From contig MVRU01000015.1 of assembly GCA_002067745.1 (NCBI GenBank), positions 1 through 47,674 of the forward strand: DNA of 47,674 nucleotides. Reading direction: 5' to 3'. Within the stretch, counting starts at the first letter, position 1. Every line of letters starts with the position of its first letter. This document shows positions 18,522-28,002 of the stretch, one piece after another. This DNA comes from Syntrophus sp. PtaU1.Bin005. GTDB lineage: Bacteria > Desulfobacterota > Syntrophia > Syntrophales > Syntrophaceae. A model generated the notes under the pieces. It was not told the origin of the DNA and did no database searches. It saw only the letters and a program-made list of their open reading frames with translations. The position numbers and the translations under genes are program-made.

Positions 18522-19355
18522 TCACCGGACGTCATCGTACACAAGCCGCACCGGATCGCCCAGTTTCATGGCCAGCGAGATCCGGGCGCTCCCCCCGTTT
18601 TCCGCTATCTCCACAAATCCATGGCTCCCCACAAGGCCCAGCAAAGCACCCGGCGAAACACCCCCATAGGTTTTTCCGCCGGGAATTTCCTGCCCGGCGG
18701 CCTGGATTTTCCACTGTTTTCCCTCCACGAGGCGCCCGGGAATGTCCGTCACCAGGTTTCCGAACGTGTCGACATACTGGATGCACCCTGAAAAGCCATC
18801 CCCGTCCTCGCTCCAGCCGGCGGGATCCAGGCGCACCAGCGTGGCCGGGTCAACGGCCTCGCCCAGCCTGGCAAAGGGCACTCCGGAGGCCAGATAGGCT
18901 GCTGCGGGGGCAAAAATGTCCCGGCCGTGAAACGTGCAGCCTGGATTTTCCGTCAGCCAGAATTCCGCCCGGGTCAGGGCCACCGCCCTTTGGATGACCC
19001 CCTTCTGAAAGACTCCGGAAAAGATTCCATTGTCCGGCCCGACGAGCACCGAATCGTCCATCGCAACGGCAACGGCCCGCCGCTGTGTGCCCACCCCCGG
19101 ATCGACAACGGCCAGGTGGATGGTCCCCTTCGGGAAGAAGGGATAAGCCATGGCCAGGCAGAAGCTTGCGGCCCGAACGTCCTGAGGGGGAATTTCATGC
19201 GTCAAATCGACAATCGCAACAGAGGGTGCAATGCCGATTATCACGCCTTTCAGAATTCCCGTATAAACATCCCGGAGCCCGAAATCCGTCAGAAGGGTTA
19301 TGATGCGGCCGGCATGACCTTTTCCTGCCCGGCCCGAGTTCTCTTGTATCAGCAT
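18522..19355 (-). CDS. SAM hydroxide adenosyltransferase (DUF62 family)
   Basis: A 277-aa protein of the family related to chlorinase/fluorinase, whose common bacterial and archaeal members hydrolyse S-adenosylmethionine to adenosine and methionine. Family marks are ITLLTDFGLRDVYTG at the N-terminus, DLTHEIPPQDV, and HLAVVDPGVGT. The C-terminal part carries YVDTFGNLVTDIP. Nothing suggests a halogenase, since the context is ordinary housekeeping. The ATG start fits the beginning of homology. It is followed by rmuC, with 18 bases between. Confidence 0.9.
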   Translation of the reverse strand: MLIQENSGRAGKGHAGRIITLLTDFGLRDVYTGILKGVIIGIAPSVAIVDLTHEIPPQDVRAASFCLAMAYPFFPKGTIHLAVVDPGVGTQRRAVAVAMDDSVLVGPDNGIFSGVFQKGVIQRAVALTRAEFWLTENPGCTFHGRDIFAPAAAYLASGVPFARLGEAVDPATLVRLDPAGWSEDGDGFSGCIQYVDTFGNLVTDIPGRLVEGKQWKIQAAGQEIPGGKTYGGVSPGALLGLVGSHGFVEIAENGGSARISLAMKLGDPVRLVYDDVR

Positions 19356-19668
19356 CCCTGTTCTTTATTACACACCAATGCGACAGGCAACAGAATAATC
19401 CACCTTTCTTCATTTCATGGCAGGCGGCGAAAAAGACGCCCTGCCCGGCCGCACGGCAACGCTTCTGAAATGAAAAAGTAATGGAAATTTCATAAAAAAA
19501 AATGTTATTTTGACGCAACAAAATTCAATGATTGTTTTTTTATTTCAACGAAGTCCTGTAATCACCAGGACGTTTTTTTTAACAAGTTTGACCTTTTGCT
19601 TCAAGGCCCGCCCAAGATCACCGGTTGGCGGGCCGCGGAAACCAGAAACTTCAACCATGGAGGTTTGA
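19356..19668 (+). promoter_or_regulatory. ctpA leader with an early terminator-like hairpin
   Basis: No gene is seen in this 313-base gap. A hairpin GTCCTG (19553-19558) / CAGGAC (19566-19571) is followed by GTTTTTTTT, as in an intrinsic terminator. A second GC-rich hairpin GGCCCGCC (19605-19612) / GGCGGGCC (19627-19634) precedes the ctpA ribosome site. A TTGACG at 19510 may be a -35 element, in which case the first hairpin would be an attenuator in the ctpA leader; otherwise it is the terminator of an unseen short transcript. The upstream AT-rich part probably holds the divergent promoters. Confidence 0.4.
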
Positions 19669-20976
19669 ATGAACAGCATTTTGAACAGGAGGATCCTGAA
19701 GGCAGGATGCCTCTTCACGCTCTTGATCTTTCTATCTCCCATCGGGAACGGTCAGGCCTTTGCCCTGGACCGCAGCGCCTACAAACAGCTCAAAGTATTC
19801 AGTGAAGTACTTGATATCATAGATAAAAATTATGTGGAATCCGTCGATTCCAAAAAACTTCTTCAAGGCGCCATCAACGGGATGATGAAGTCGCTGGATC
19901 CTCACAGCACCTTTATGACCGAGGAAATGTTCAAGGAGCTCGAAGTGGAAACAAAGGGCTCTTTTGGCGGAATCGGCATCGAGATTACAATTCTCAATGA
20001 CGTTCTGACCGTGGTGTCCCCCATTGAAGACACCCCGGCCTTTCTGGCAGGCGTCAAGGCGGGAGACCAGATCATCAAGATCGACGGTCAGTCCACGAAG
20101 GACATCACCATCATGGAAGCGGTCACCAAGCTGCGCGGCCCCAGGGATACAAAGGTGACCATAACCATCATGCGGGAAGGGCTCCCCAAACCGAAGGACA
20201 TCACCATCGCGCGGGCCATCATTCAGGTGAAGAGCATCAAATCCAGGAGGATCGATGATCAGTTCGGCTATGTGCGTATTTCCGCCTTCCAGGAGAGAAC
20301 CGCCGAAGATTTAAAAAAGGCGATCTCTGAACTGCAGGGAAAGTCGCCCCTCCCATTGAAGGGGCTTGTTCTGGACATGCGGAATAATCCAGGCGGGCTG
20401 CTCGCGCAGTCGATCGAGGTTTCAGATGTGTTTTTGAAGTCCGGGACGATTGTCTCTACAAGGGGACGCATCAAGAGCGTGGAAAGCAAGTCTGTGGCGC
20501 GGGATGACGGAAATGAGCTGACCTGCCCCATCGTTATTCTGGTCAACGAGGGAACGGCCAGCGCCGCCGAGATCGTGTCCGGGGCGCTGCAGGACAACGG
20601 GCGTGCGCTCGTCCTCGGAACTCAGACCTTCGGCAAGGGGTCCGTCCAGACCGTCATCCCCCTGGAGGAGGGCGCGGCACTGAAGTTGACAACAGCCAAA
20701 TACTACACCCCCGGAGGGCGCTCCATCCAGGCCGAGGGGATCACTCCGGATGTCACGGTCAAATATATCAAACCAGCCGATGAAAATGGTACAGAAAGTG
20801 AAGGCATGCGGGAAAGGGATCTCAAGGGTCACATCAAGGCCCCCGGAGAGGAAGACAAGAAACCGGCCGAGCTGAAAAAACGGGCTTTTGATGATCAGTC
20901 ACAGGACAATCAGCTCAAGGCGGCTGTCGACATCTTGAAAAGTTGGGGCATTTTTCAGGGCGCCGGGAAGATGTGA
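19669..20976 (+). CDS. ctpA: Carboxyl-terminal processing protease (S41 family)
   Basis: A 435-aa periplasmic serine protease with a signal peptide (about residues 1-27). A PDZ domain covers about 85-175 (GGIGIEI, FLAGVKAGDQIIKIDG). The S41 catalytic domain has the Ser in NEGTASAAEIV and the Lys in FGKGSVQT, followed by ALKLTTAKYYTPGGRSIQ. The acidic C-terminal tail after about residue 370 is low-complexity. Such proteases trim or degrade envelope proteins, including cell-wall hydrolases. A GGAGGT site lies 6 bases before the ATG. It probably heads an operon with the deacetylase (25-base gap) and the following lipoprotein genes. Confidence 0.94.
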   Translation: MNSILNRRILKAGCLFTLLIFLSPIGNGQAFALDRSAYKQLKVFSEVLDIIDKNYVESVDSKKLLQGAINGMMKSLDPHSTFMTEEMFKELEVETKGSFGGIGIEITILNDVLTVVSPIEDTPAFLAGVKAGDQIIKIDGQSTKDITIMEAVTKLRGPRDTKVTITIMREGLPKPKDITIARAIIQVKSIKSRRIDDQFGYVRISAFQERTAEDLKKAISELQGKSPLPLKGLVLDMRNNPGGLLAQSIEVSDVFLKSGTIVSTRGRIKSVESKSVARDDGNELTCPIVILVNEGTASAAEIVSGALQDNGRALVLGTQTFGKGSVQTVIPLEEGAALKLTTAKYYTPGGRSIQAEGITPDVTVKYIKPADENGTESEGMRERDLKGHIKAPGEEDKKPAELKKRAFDDQSQDNQLKAAVDILKSWGIFQGAGKM

Positions 20977-21001
20977 CGAGAGCTGAAGTCAGGTAAGACC
21001 T

Positions 21002-21985
21002 TTGAATAAGAAAGCCACCGGACGATCCCAGCGGAAAGGCAGAAAGGGAGCGAACCCTTTTAAAACAATCAAGCGAATTGTCATTCTGCTGCTTCTTGTT
21101 GTTGCCGCCGCGGTTTTTTATGAACTCTTTTCCGATCGCCCAGGCGAGGAAAAACTTCCCCCGGCGGTCAGCAGGCCCGTTCCCGGAAAACACGCCCCCA
21201 TGAAACAGGAGGGGTCCGGTAAAGCGCCTCCCGTCGTTCAGGAACCTCGCGAAAAGGGGACACCGGCCCCTTCCCCGGAGCCGGAAAAAAGAAAGCCGGC
21301 TTCGCAGGAGCGCCTGTCCGGTCTGCAGGTGGCCATTCTCATTGATGATATCGGCTTCGATCTGTCTTCGGTAAAAAACCTCTTGAAGATCGAAGCACCC
21401 ATCAGTTTCGCCGTTCTGCCTCATCGGCCTCACTCTGTTGCCGCGGCGGAAATGATCCACAAAGCGGGCAGGGACATTCTCCTCCACCTGCCCATGGAGC
21501 CCCATGCATACCCGAAGGAAAAGCCGGGGCCGGGGGCGCTGTTCACGGCGATGAACCACGACGAACTCAAAAAGGTTCTCACCAGGAACCTGGACTCCGT
21601 GCCACATATATCCGGCGTGAACAACCACATGGGATCCCTGTTCACCGAGGATGAGGAGAAGATGGTTGTGGTCATGAAGGAACTGAAAGGCAGGGGGCTC
21701 TTTTTTATCGACAGCCGCACGACAGCGGAATCCAAAGCGGCTCCGGCCTCTCGAGAAGTCGGGGTTCCCTTTGCCGCCAGGCAGATTTTCATTGACAACG
21801 GGCAGGATTACCGCGCCACCCGCAGAATCCTGCTGGACGTGCTGTCTTCTTCAAAGGGCAGCCATCGCGGCCTGGTTCTCATCGGCCACCCCTATGCGGG
21901 CACCATCGCGGCCCTGGAGAAGGTTGTTCCGGAATGGAAATCCCGGGGGGTTCTCATTGTTCCCGTGTCACACATGGTTCAGTGA
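21002..21985 (+). CDS. Divergent polysaccharide deacetylase (YibQ-like)
   Basis: A 327-aa protein with one N-terminal membrane anchor (about residues 22-42), a proline- and charge-rich linker (about 50-100), and a divergent polysaccharide deacetylase domain. Recognisable segments are VAILIDDIGFD, APISFAVLPHRPHS, ILLHLPMEP, GVNNHMGS, FFIDSRTT and LIGHPYAGTI. It commonly follows a ctpA/envC block in proteobacteria, as here. It is probably a periplasmic enzyme acting on a glycan, though the substrate is not established. The start is TTG, preceded by AGGTAAG; the homology and basic N-terminus fit it. Confidence 0.85.
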   Translation: MNKKATGRSQRKGRKGANPFKTIKRIVILLLLVVAAAVFYELFSDRPGEEKLPPAVSRPVPGKHAPMKQEGSGKAPPVVQEPREKGTPAPSPEPEKRKPASQERLSGLQVAILIDDIGFDLSSVKNLLKIEAPISFAVLPHRPHSVAAAEMIHKAGRDILLHLPMEPHAYPKEKPGPGALFTAMNHDELKKVLTRNLDSVPHISGVNNHMGSLFTEDEEKMVVVMKELKGRGLFFIDSRTTAESKAAPASREVGVPFAARQIFIDNGQDYRATRRILLDVLSSSKGSHRGLVLIGHPYAGTIAALEKVVPEWKSRGVLIVPVSHMVQ

Positions 21986-22064
21986 AAAAACCAGGCAACG
22001 GGCAGACAACGCTGAGACACATGAAACTTCCCTCAAGAATCGAGATGTTATCTCCAAAGGACGT

Positions 22065-23768
22065 ATGCACAACACGCTGATAGTCAAGATACTTCTTACC
22101 TTCTCGGTCTTTCTCGCCCTGGGGGGATGCGCCCTAGTCCCGCCGGAATCCGGAAGGGCTCTTCCCGACAGGGCTTCATCCGCCTCAGCCTCCAGCGCGG
22201 GATACCATTACATGCTGGGAGTCCTTGCCGCGATGGACGGCCGGCTGGACGACGCCATCGGAGAATTGGAGACCGCCTTCCAGGAGGATCCTCTTTCCCC
22301 CTACCTGATGAAGGAACTGGCCTCGCTTTATGTCGAGAAGGGGGAGATCACCAAAGCCATCGACCTGTGCAAACAAGCCCTTGTCTACGACCCCGGGGAC
22401 ACGGAGGTTTATCTCATTCTGGGAAACCTCTATATCACGATGAAGGACTATAAAAAGGCTTTACGCACCTACAAGAAGGTGATTGAACTCGACCCGGACA
22501 ACATCCCTGCCTATCTCTACATGGGAACGCTCTATGCTGAAAGCGGTCGTTACGACGATTCCGTCAAGGTCTTCGCCCTCCTCCTGGAAAAAGATCCCGG
22601 AAATGTTCTCGGGACCTACTACATGGCCAAAGTACTGGCAGAGTTGAAGCGATATGAAGAAGCGGAACGTTATTTCCTGGAGACCCTTTCCCTGAAGCCC
22701 TCCCTGGAAGCGGCGCTGATCGATCTGGCTCAATTCTATGAGCGGCAGAAGAAATTCAAGCAGGCCGTCACGGCATATCAGGACTTCATTCAGCGCCATC
22801 CGTCACGGGTCAACATTCGAATCCGCCTGGGGGAATTTTACCTGCGACAGGGCAATTACGAGGCAGCGGAACAGACATTCCGCGAGATCCTGAGCATCGA
22901 CGACTCCAATAAGGACATCCATTTCACCCTCGGATTGATCTATTATGAACGGCGTAATCACCAGGCCGCTATCGAAGAATTTAAAAAGGGATTAATCCTG
23001 GCGCCCTCTGATCCGAAAATCCTGTACTTCCTGGCCTCAGCCTATGAAGAAATTCATGAGAGCAAAAAGGCGATGGAGATCTATGAAAAGATCCCCCCGG
23101 ATTCGGATCTGTATGCCAATACCCGCATCCGGATGGCCATACTGCTCAAGGAAGAAGGGCAGACCGATCTGGCCATCGGCATCGTCCGGGAAGCTCTCTC
23201 GAAGGGGAAAAAAGCGCCCAATCTTTACACCTACCTGGCAGCACTTTATTCGGAAAAGCAGCTCTACCCGGAGGCGGAAAGCCTTCTCCAGGAAGGCCTG
23301 AAAGAGTTCCCTCAAAACTCGGAGCTCTATTACGGACTGGGTGAACTCTACAGTAAGATGGATCGCTTCGAGGAAAGCATCCGCACCATGAGACATGTTC
23401 TGGAACTCAACCCGGATCATGCGGAGGCCCTCAATTTCATCGGCTACAGTTATGCCGAAAAGGGCATCCATCTTCATGAGGCTGAAAGCCTGATCCGCAA
23501 GGCGCTGGCGTTAAAGCCGGACAATGGCTATATCCTGGACAGCATGGGATGGGTCTATTTTAAAATGAACCGGATCGAACAGGCGATCCGGTACCTCAAA
23601 CAGGCCAGCCTGCTGATTCCCGACGATCCGACCATTGCAGAGCATCTCGGCGATGCCTACAGAAAGCTCGGACAGATGAAAGAGGCTCGGGAATCTTACG
23701 AGCGGGCGCTGAAGCTTTCTCCCGAAAATTCTTCCCTGAGAAAAAAGATCGAACAGCTGGGCCATTGA
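22065..23768 (+). CDS. TPR-repeat lipoprotein
   Basis: About 567 aa. The ATG at 22065 is chosen because it starts a lipoprotein signal (hydrophobic core, lipobox LGGC, Cys near residue 22); the longer frame upstream overlaps the deacetylase gene and lacks a signal. The rest is a chain of about 14 tetratricopeptide repeats, for example AYLYMGTLYAESGRYDDSV and SELYYGLGELYSKMDRFEE. TPR proteins are scaffolds for protein complexes. Its place after ctpA and the deacetylase suggests an envelope role, but no specific partner can be named. It is followed at once by another lipoprotein gene. Confidence 0.85.
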   Translation: MHNTLIVKILLTFSVFLALGGCALVPPESGRALPDRASSASASSAGYHYMLGVLAAMDGRLDDAIGELETAFQEDPLSPYLMKELASLYVEKGEITKAIDLCKQALVYDPGDTEVYLILGNLYITMKDYKKALRTYKKVIELDPDNIPAYLYMGTLYAESGRYDDSVKVFALLLEKDPGNVLGTYYMAKVLAELKRYEEAERYFLETLSLKPSLEAALIDLAQFYERQKKFKQAVTAYQDFIQRHPSRVNIRIRLGEFYLRQGNYEAAEQTFREILSIDDSNKDIHFTLGLIYYERRNHQAAIEEFKKGLILAPSDPKILYFLASAYEEIHESKKAMEIYEKIPPDSDLYANTRIRMAILLKEEGQTDLAIGIVREALSKGKKAPNLYTYLAALYSEKQLYPEAESLLQEGLKEFPQNSELYYGLGELYSKMDRFEESIRTMRHVLELNPDHAEALNFIGYSYAEKGIHLHEAESLIRKALALKPDNGYILDSMGWVYFKMNRIEQAIRYLKQASLLIPDDPTIAEHLGDAYRKLGQMKEARESYERALKLSPENSSLRKKIEQLGH

Positions 23769-23812
23769 GGATCCGACCGGGATATTCAAAGAGGAAAGAA
23801 GCGGCTGCGCCC

Positions 23813-24676
23813 ATGAATCCCATCAAAAACAAGAAAAAGAGCGGATCCGGAAAACCGATGGGCCGTTGCCGTATGCTCCTTCTCGCCCTGCCGGCCATAC
23901 TGATCCTTGCCGGCTGCGCCGCAATGACGGAGACGGCGCCGGAGCCAGTGGCCATGAGCTCCGTACCTCCGCCAATGCTCTGGCAGCAGCTTGCGGCGGC
24001 GGAAGAAAAGCCCCCGGCCTTGAAGGCCCTGGCCAGAATCGACATTGCCACCCCCTCCAGGCGCTACCCGTTAAAAGCCGCTATTCTGCTGCAGTATCCC
24101 GACCGCCTCCGCCTCGAATCGATTCCTCTCTTCGGCCCCCCCGATTTTTATCTCACCTTTGAAAAGGACACGATGAAAGTCCTTCTGCCCCAGGAGGGAA
24201 AATATTACATCGGCGCGCCATCCCCCGCTCAATTGGCCGCTTTTCTGCCCTTTTTCTCGTACCGTTTCCAGCTTTCCGACATGCTTGCCCTCCTCCGGGG
24301 AACTGTCCCCAGGTTCCAGGGACCGGATGTCACCCTGAAAGGATTTTTGGAAGGGAAATACGACCGCCTGGAAGTCTACCGGGGGGAAAATAAGATTCAG
24401 GCTTTCTGGCTGGAGCAGGGATCAGGAGCCCTTCACCAGGCGGCTCTCTGGGGGCGGGATGGGGAGCTGCGCTACAGGGCACGCTTTGAAGACCGCGGGA
24501 GCATCAAGGAGACGGGCGATTTTCCGGCAAAGATATCCGTTGTCATCGGGGATTCGAATCCCGTGACCCTCACCCTTCGCTATACGGACCTCCAGATCCT
24601 CGATGGCATCGAGGCGGCTTTATTTGCTCTCGAAATCCCGGACGGCATGGAACCTGTCAGATACAATGAGGAGTAG
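23813..24676 (+). CDS. Outer-membrane lipoprotein, LolB/DUF4292-like
   Basis: About 287 aa with a lipoprotein signal (LLLALPAILILAGC). The mature part has alternating strands suggesting a half-barrel: ALKALARIDIAT, AAILLQYPDRLRLESI, FYLTFEKDTMKVLLPQEGKYYIG. This resembles LolB and DUF4292 proteins, which bind lipoprotein or lipid in the outer membrane. That assignment is pattern-based and modest. The ATG at 23813 is preferred to an earlier TTG at 23765 that overlaps the upstream stop codon; the ribosome site is weak (AGGAAAG, 13 bases away). It converges with cpoB. A role with the preceding TPR lipoprotein is plausible. Confidence 0.65.
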   Translation: MNPIKNKKKSGSGKPMGRCRMLLLALPAILILAGCAAMTETAPEPVAMSSVPPPMLWQQLAAAEEKPPALKALARIDIATPSRRYPLKAAILLQYPDRLRLESIPLFGPPDFYLTFEKDTMKVLLPQEGKYYIGAPSPAQLAAFLPFFSYRFQLSDMLALLRGTVPRFQGPDVTLKGFLEGKYDRLEVYRGENKIQAFWLEQGSGALHQAALWGRDGELRYRARFEDRGSIKETGDFPAKISVVIGDSNPVTLTLRYTDLQILDGIEAALFALEIPDGMEPVRYNEE

Positions 24677-24688
24677 TAATTCGCTTCT

Positions 24689-25522
24689 TTATTTGATTTC
24701 CAGCAGCTTGGCGCGGGCTGTCCTGGCCTGGCTCGTGTTCGGATAATTCTTGATGACCTGCTGAAAAATCAGCCTGGCGCTGGCCTTGTCGCCCAGCATC
24801 ATAAAGCACAGCCCCTGCTTGAACAGTGCGTTGGCCGCCTTGTTTCCATTGGGATAGCCTTTGACCACCTTGTCGTACTCCAGAATGGCTTTTTCATATT
24901 TCTTTTCGAAATAGTAGCTTTCGCCAATCCAGAACTGGGCGTTATCGGAATAGCTGGATTTGGGATAGGATTTCAGATAATTCTGGAATTCCGTCCTTGC
25001 CTTTTCGTATTTTCCCTCTTTGAAGGACAGGTAGGCGGCTGCATACTGGTCCTCCCTGGCGGTCTTGGGTTTCACCGGTTCCTTGGCCTTGGTCCCGTTC
25101 ATACCGGAGGCCGGGCTGTTTTTGTTCCCAATGGCAAGGAAGGTTTCCAGAAAATTGACCTTCTGGGCCAATTGATCCACCTTTTCCTTCAGTTCATCAT
25201 GGCCGCTCCGTCCAGATACCCCTCCGACCTCTTTTCTGAGCACCTCGATCTGGCCCCGCAACTTCTGCACCTGGTCGCGAAGCTCGGTCAGGTCGGCGCC
25301 TTCATTGGCCTGAGTTGTTTGCAAACTCTCCAGCACGGTTTTACTGGCGTCGACCTCTTTCTTCAAAGCCGAAAGGCTTTCATTGGTCACCGTCATTCTC
25401 TCGTTGACGACGCCGATCTTCGAATTCAGCTCAGCCGAAGTCCGGTCCAGGTCTTTGGTTGTGGCACAGCCCGAAACAAGAGCCAGGCCGGCAACTAGGG
25501 CAAGGAGTTTCAAGATTTTCAA
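24689..25522 (-). CDS. cpoB: Tol-Pal system protein CpoB (YbgF-like)
   Basis: A 277-aa protein, last in the tol-pal cluster. It has a hydrophobic signal ending in LVSGC, so here it is a lipoprotein rather than a soluble periplasmic protein as in E. coli. A coiled-coil region (about residues 25-120) matches the trimerisation part. The C-terminal TPR domain (about 160-277) has YAAAYLSFKEGKYEKA, FWIGESYYFEKKYEKA and NALFKQGLCFMMLGDKASA. CpoB coordinates Tol energy state with peptidoglycan synthesis during division. It lies 18 bases after pal. Confidence 0.88.
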   Translation of the reverse strand: MKILKLLALVAGLALVSGCATTKDLDRTSAELNSKIGVVNERMTVTNESLSALKKEVDASKTVLESLQTTQANEGADLTELRDQVQKLRGQIEVLRKEVGGVSGRSGHDELKEKVDQLAQKVNFLETFLAIGNKNSPASGMNGTKAKEPVKPKTAREDQYAAAYLSFKEGKYEKARTEFQNYLKSYPKSSYSDNAQFWIGESYYFEKKYEKAILEYDKVVKGYPNGNKAANALFKQGLCFMMLGDKASARLIFQQVIKNYPNTSQARTARAKLLEIK

Positions 25523-25540
25523 AAGACTTACCTCCGCATC

Positions 25541-26239
25541 TTACTTTTTCGGATTGACGACGAAATGCACTCTTCTGTTTTTTGCCCAGGCGGCTTCCGT
25601 TCCTGAAGCATCCAGGGGCATCTCTTCCCCGTAGCTGATCGTCTTCATCCTGGCCGTGTCGATTCCCAGTGCAGCAAGAAATTTCAGAGTTTCCGCGGCG
25701 CGCCGCTCGCCCAAAGCCAGATTGTATTCCGTCGTCCCACGATCATCACAGTGGCCTTCTATCGTCAGATCGTACCCGGGATGAGCCGAAAGCCACGCCG
25801 CATGTTTCCGCAGCAGTCCACGCGCTTCGGAGTTCAAGCTGAATTGATCGAATTCAAAATGGATATCCGCAAGGGGACCTTCACCCCTTGCCTGGGCCGC
25901 TCCTTCCGCTTCGGCTGCCGCCCGTTGTTTCTCAAGACGCTCTCGTTCGGCCTTCTCTCTCTCCAAGCGCTCTTTCTCTGCCCGCTCCTTTGCCTGACGC
26001 TCCCTTTCCGCCTGCTCCCTGAGCGTCTGCTCCTTCAGAGCCCTCGCCTTATTCATGGCGGCCAATTCTTCAGGAGTGGGCGCCGCCATCCCCGTCGCGC
26101 CCTCAATCTGTCCGCCCGCCGGTTGTGCCCCCCCCGTCCCCTCCCCGAGAGTCGGTTTCTTTGCGCATCCCGCCGTAAAAACAAGGGTTAAAAAAAGCAC
26201 GCAGATCAATATCCCCAGTACCCGCGATGTCTTCATCAT
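25541..26239 (-). CDS. pal: Peptidoglycan-associated lipoprotein (Pal)
   Basis: A 232-aa outer-membrane lipoprotein with lipobox VFTAGC. A long charged helix (about residues 63-112) rich in E, R, K and A follows the signal; this is longer than in E. coli Pal. The OmpA-like C-terminal domain has IHFEFDQFSL, LTIEGHCDDRGTTEYN, LGERRAAETLKFL and YGEEMP. The GHCDDRGT motif is diagnostic of Pal. A strong AAAGGAGAAGG site precedes the start, where two ATG codons are adjacent. It binds TolB and the cell wall. The cluster order tolQ-R-A-B-pal-cpoB is preserved. Confidence 0.94.
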   Translation of the reverse strand: MMKTSRVLGILICVLFLTLVFTAGCAKKPTLGEGTGGAQPAGGQIEGATGMAAPTPEELAAMNKARALKEQTLREQAERERQAKERAEKERLEREKAERERLEKQRAAAEAEGAAQARGEGPLADIHFEFDQFSLNSEARGLLRKHAAWLSAHPGYDLTIEGHCDDRGTTEYNLALGERRAAETLKFLAALGIDTARMKTISYGEEMPLDASGTEAAWAKNRRVHFVVNPKK

Positions 26240-26455
26240 CGATCCTTCTCCTTTCTCTACCCCTTAAAAATATCCGAAGCGGGAAATATCCTCCCTTTCA
26301 GAAACCAGAAAAAGGGCTTGCTTATACGGTATCCGCCGTCCCGTTTCCCAAGGAAAAAACAACGCTGCAATTTTAAATCACACTCTGTAAAAAAAGGTCA
26401 ATCCTTAATTGTAAAATTTTTTATTTCTCAATAAATCAGGGAAATTGAAACTTTT

Positions 26456-27817
26456 TTACTTTAACCGGGGGGACCAGGCCGGACTCAGGATGCGGTCGGC
26501 GCTTTCGTAAATGGTCCGCGTGTCCAGGGTGTTCACATTGAGGATGTTGATCCTGCTGCGGCCGCCGCTGCGGATCGTAAATACGAGAAAACGGCCGTCG
26601 GGAGACCAGGAAGGCGATTCATGATCGCCCGCTCCGGAGGTCAACTGCCGGACATTGCCGCCATCCTCATCCACGGAAAAAATGTGATAGCCGCTTCCCG
26701 ATCGCCCCTCGTAGGCGATTTTATCCCCCTTGGGGGACCAGGCCGGAGACGTATTGTAACTGCCCGAATAGGTGAGCCGGCGGGCGTCTCCACCATCGGC
26801 ATTCATCACGTAAATCTGCGGCGACCCGGAAAGGCTCGAGACGAAGGCGATCTTCCGTCCATCAGGCGACCAGACGGGAGACACGTCAATTCCGAAATTG
26901 CTTGTCAGACGCTGCAACTGCCCGCTGCCAATTTCCATTGCATAGATTTCCTCGTTTCCATCCTTGCTCAGGGTCAGCAGCAGACGCCGGCCATCGGGAG
27001 ACCACGCACCGGGAAGGTTAAGCCCCTTGAAACCGACGATCTTTTTCAGACCGAAACCGGAAGGGGATATCACAAAGACATCGGGCTGCCCGTCGCGATA
27101 CGAGGCAAAGCACAGATAACGGCCATCGGGAGACCAGCGGGGAGAAAGAATCAGAGCGGGAGAATTCATCACTCTGGTCAGTTCCTGAGCGCCGAGGACT
27201 GCCCCGAATCCCGCCGTGTAGAGGGTTGAAGATTGACCCTGGCGGGCGACAAAGGCAACCCGCGTATCAAAGAAACCTTCCGCTCCAGTCAGCAACCGGA
27301 GTACTTCCCGGGTGAAAGAAAGAACCATCTCCCCGCGGTCTTCAAATCCGCCCGAATACTGTTTCCCGAGAACCTGACGCCCCTGCACGACATCGAAGAG
27401 CCGGAATTCCGCGGAGAGCTTCCCTCCGTGATGGGCGAATCCCCCCGATATCAGGTACTCCGCGCCCAGATTGCTCCAGCCCGCAAAGTCGACTCCACCC
27501 TCCTTCGAAGCGGGCGGATTCGCCTTGAGGGAACTGCCGTGCGCATCCAAAAGTGTAAAATACCCGGTCAGGTCAAGGGACTTGTTCAGGGCCCCGGGAA
27601 ACCATGAAGAGAGCTCCTCATGACCCGAATTGCCTTGCATGGGGGCAAAGTCGGCAACGGCAACGGGTATTTTCTGAAATGCCGGCGAATCGATATCAAT
27701 ATAGACCCTTGCCCCGGCGTCCCGCAGCACCGGCGCTCCCCCCCACAGCGCAAGGGTGCAGCATACAAGTAGAATCGCCGCCCATGGTCTTCTTTTCCGT
27801 TTATTTTCCTTCTCCAT
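26456..27817 (-). CDS. tolB: Tol-Pal system translocation protein TolB
   Basis: About 453 aa. The ATG at 27817 is chosen for its GGGAGG site and because a signal-peptide-like segment follows (RRPWAAILLVCCTLALWGG); a longer frame begins upstream. The N-terminal domain (about 45-165) is followed by a six-bladed beta-propeller with repeated WSPDGR/WSPKGD and FVSSLSGSPQIYVMN-type units (about 200-450). TolB is the periplasmic partner of Pal and TolA. It follows tolA by about 185 bases, and pal starts 216 bases further on, in an AT-rich gap (26240-26455) without a clear terminator. Confidence 0.93.
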   Translation of the reverse strand: MEKENKRKRRPWAAILLVCCTLALWGGAPVLRDAGARVYIDIDSPAFQKIPVAVADFAPMQGNSGHEELSSWFPGALNKSLDLTGYFTLLDAHGSSLKANPPASKEGGVDFAGWSNLGAEYLISGGFAHHGGKLSAEFRLFDVVQGRQVLGKQYSGGFEDRGEMVLSFTREVLRLLTGAEGFFDTRVAFVARQGQSSTLYTAGFGAVLGAQELTRVMNSPALILSPRWSPDGRYLCFASYRDGQPDVFVISPSGFGLKKIVGFKGLNLPGAWSPDGRRLLLTLSKDGNEEIYAMEIGSGQLQRLTSNFGIDVSPVWSPDGRKIAFVSSLSGSPQIYVMNADGGDARRLTYSGSYNTSPAWSPKGDKIAYEGRSGSGYHIFSVDEDGGNVRQLTSGAGDHESPSWSPDGRFLVFTIRSGGRSRINILNVNTLDTRTIYESADRILSPAWSPRLK

Positions 27818-28002
27818 GCCAGAACCTCCCGTGTACCGGCTCTCCGGCACCTTGATCCAATTCGAGGAGATCAAAGCCCCGGACATCGGACCCGCCCTGC
27901 TCCTCTACAGACTTCCCGCACCCCTTATTCACGCCTCCGCCACGGCCCCGATTCCGGGCCGGCAGCGAAAAAGTTCGGTTCCGGCTGACCCGGGTGCTCT
28001 TC

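Noticed and set aside
18522-19355. Fluorinase or chlorinase
   Set aside because: The family also contains the far more common SAM hydroxide adenosyltransferases, and nothing in the sequence or context points to halide use.
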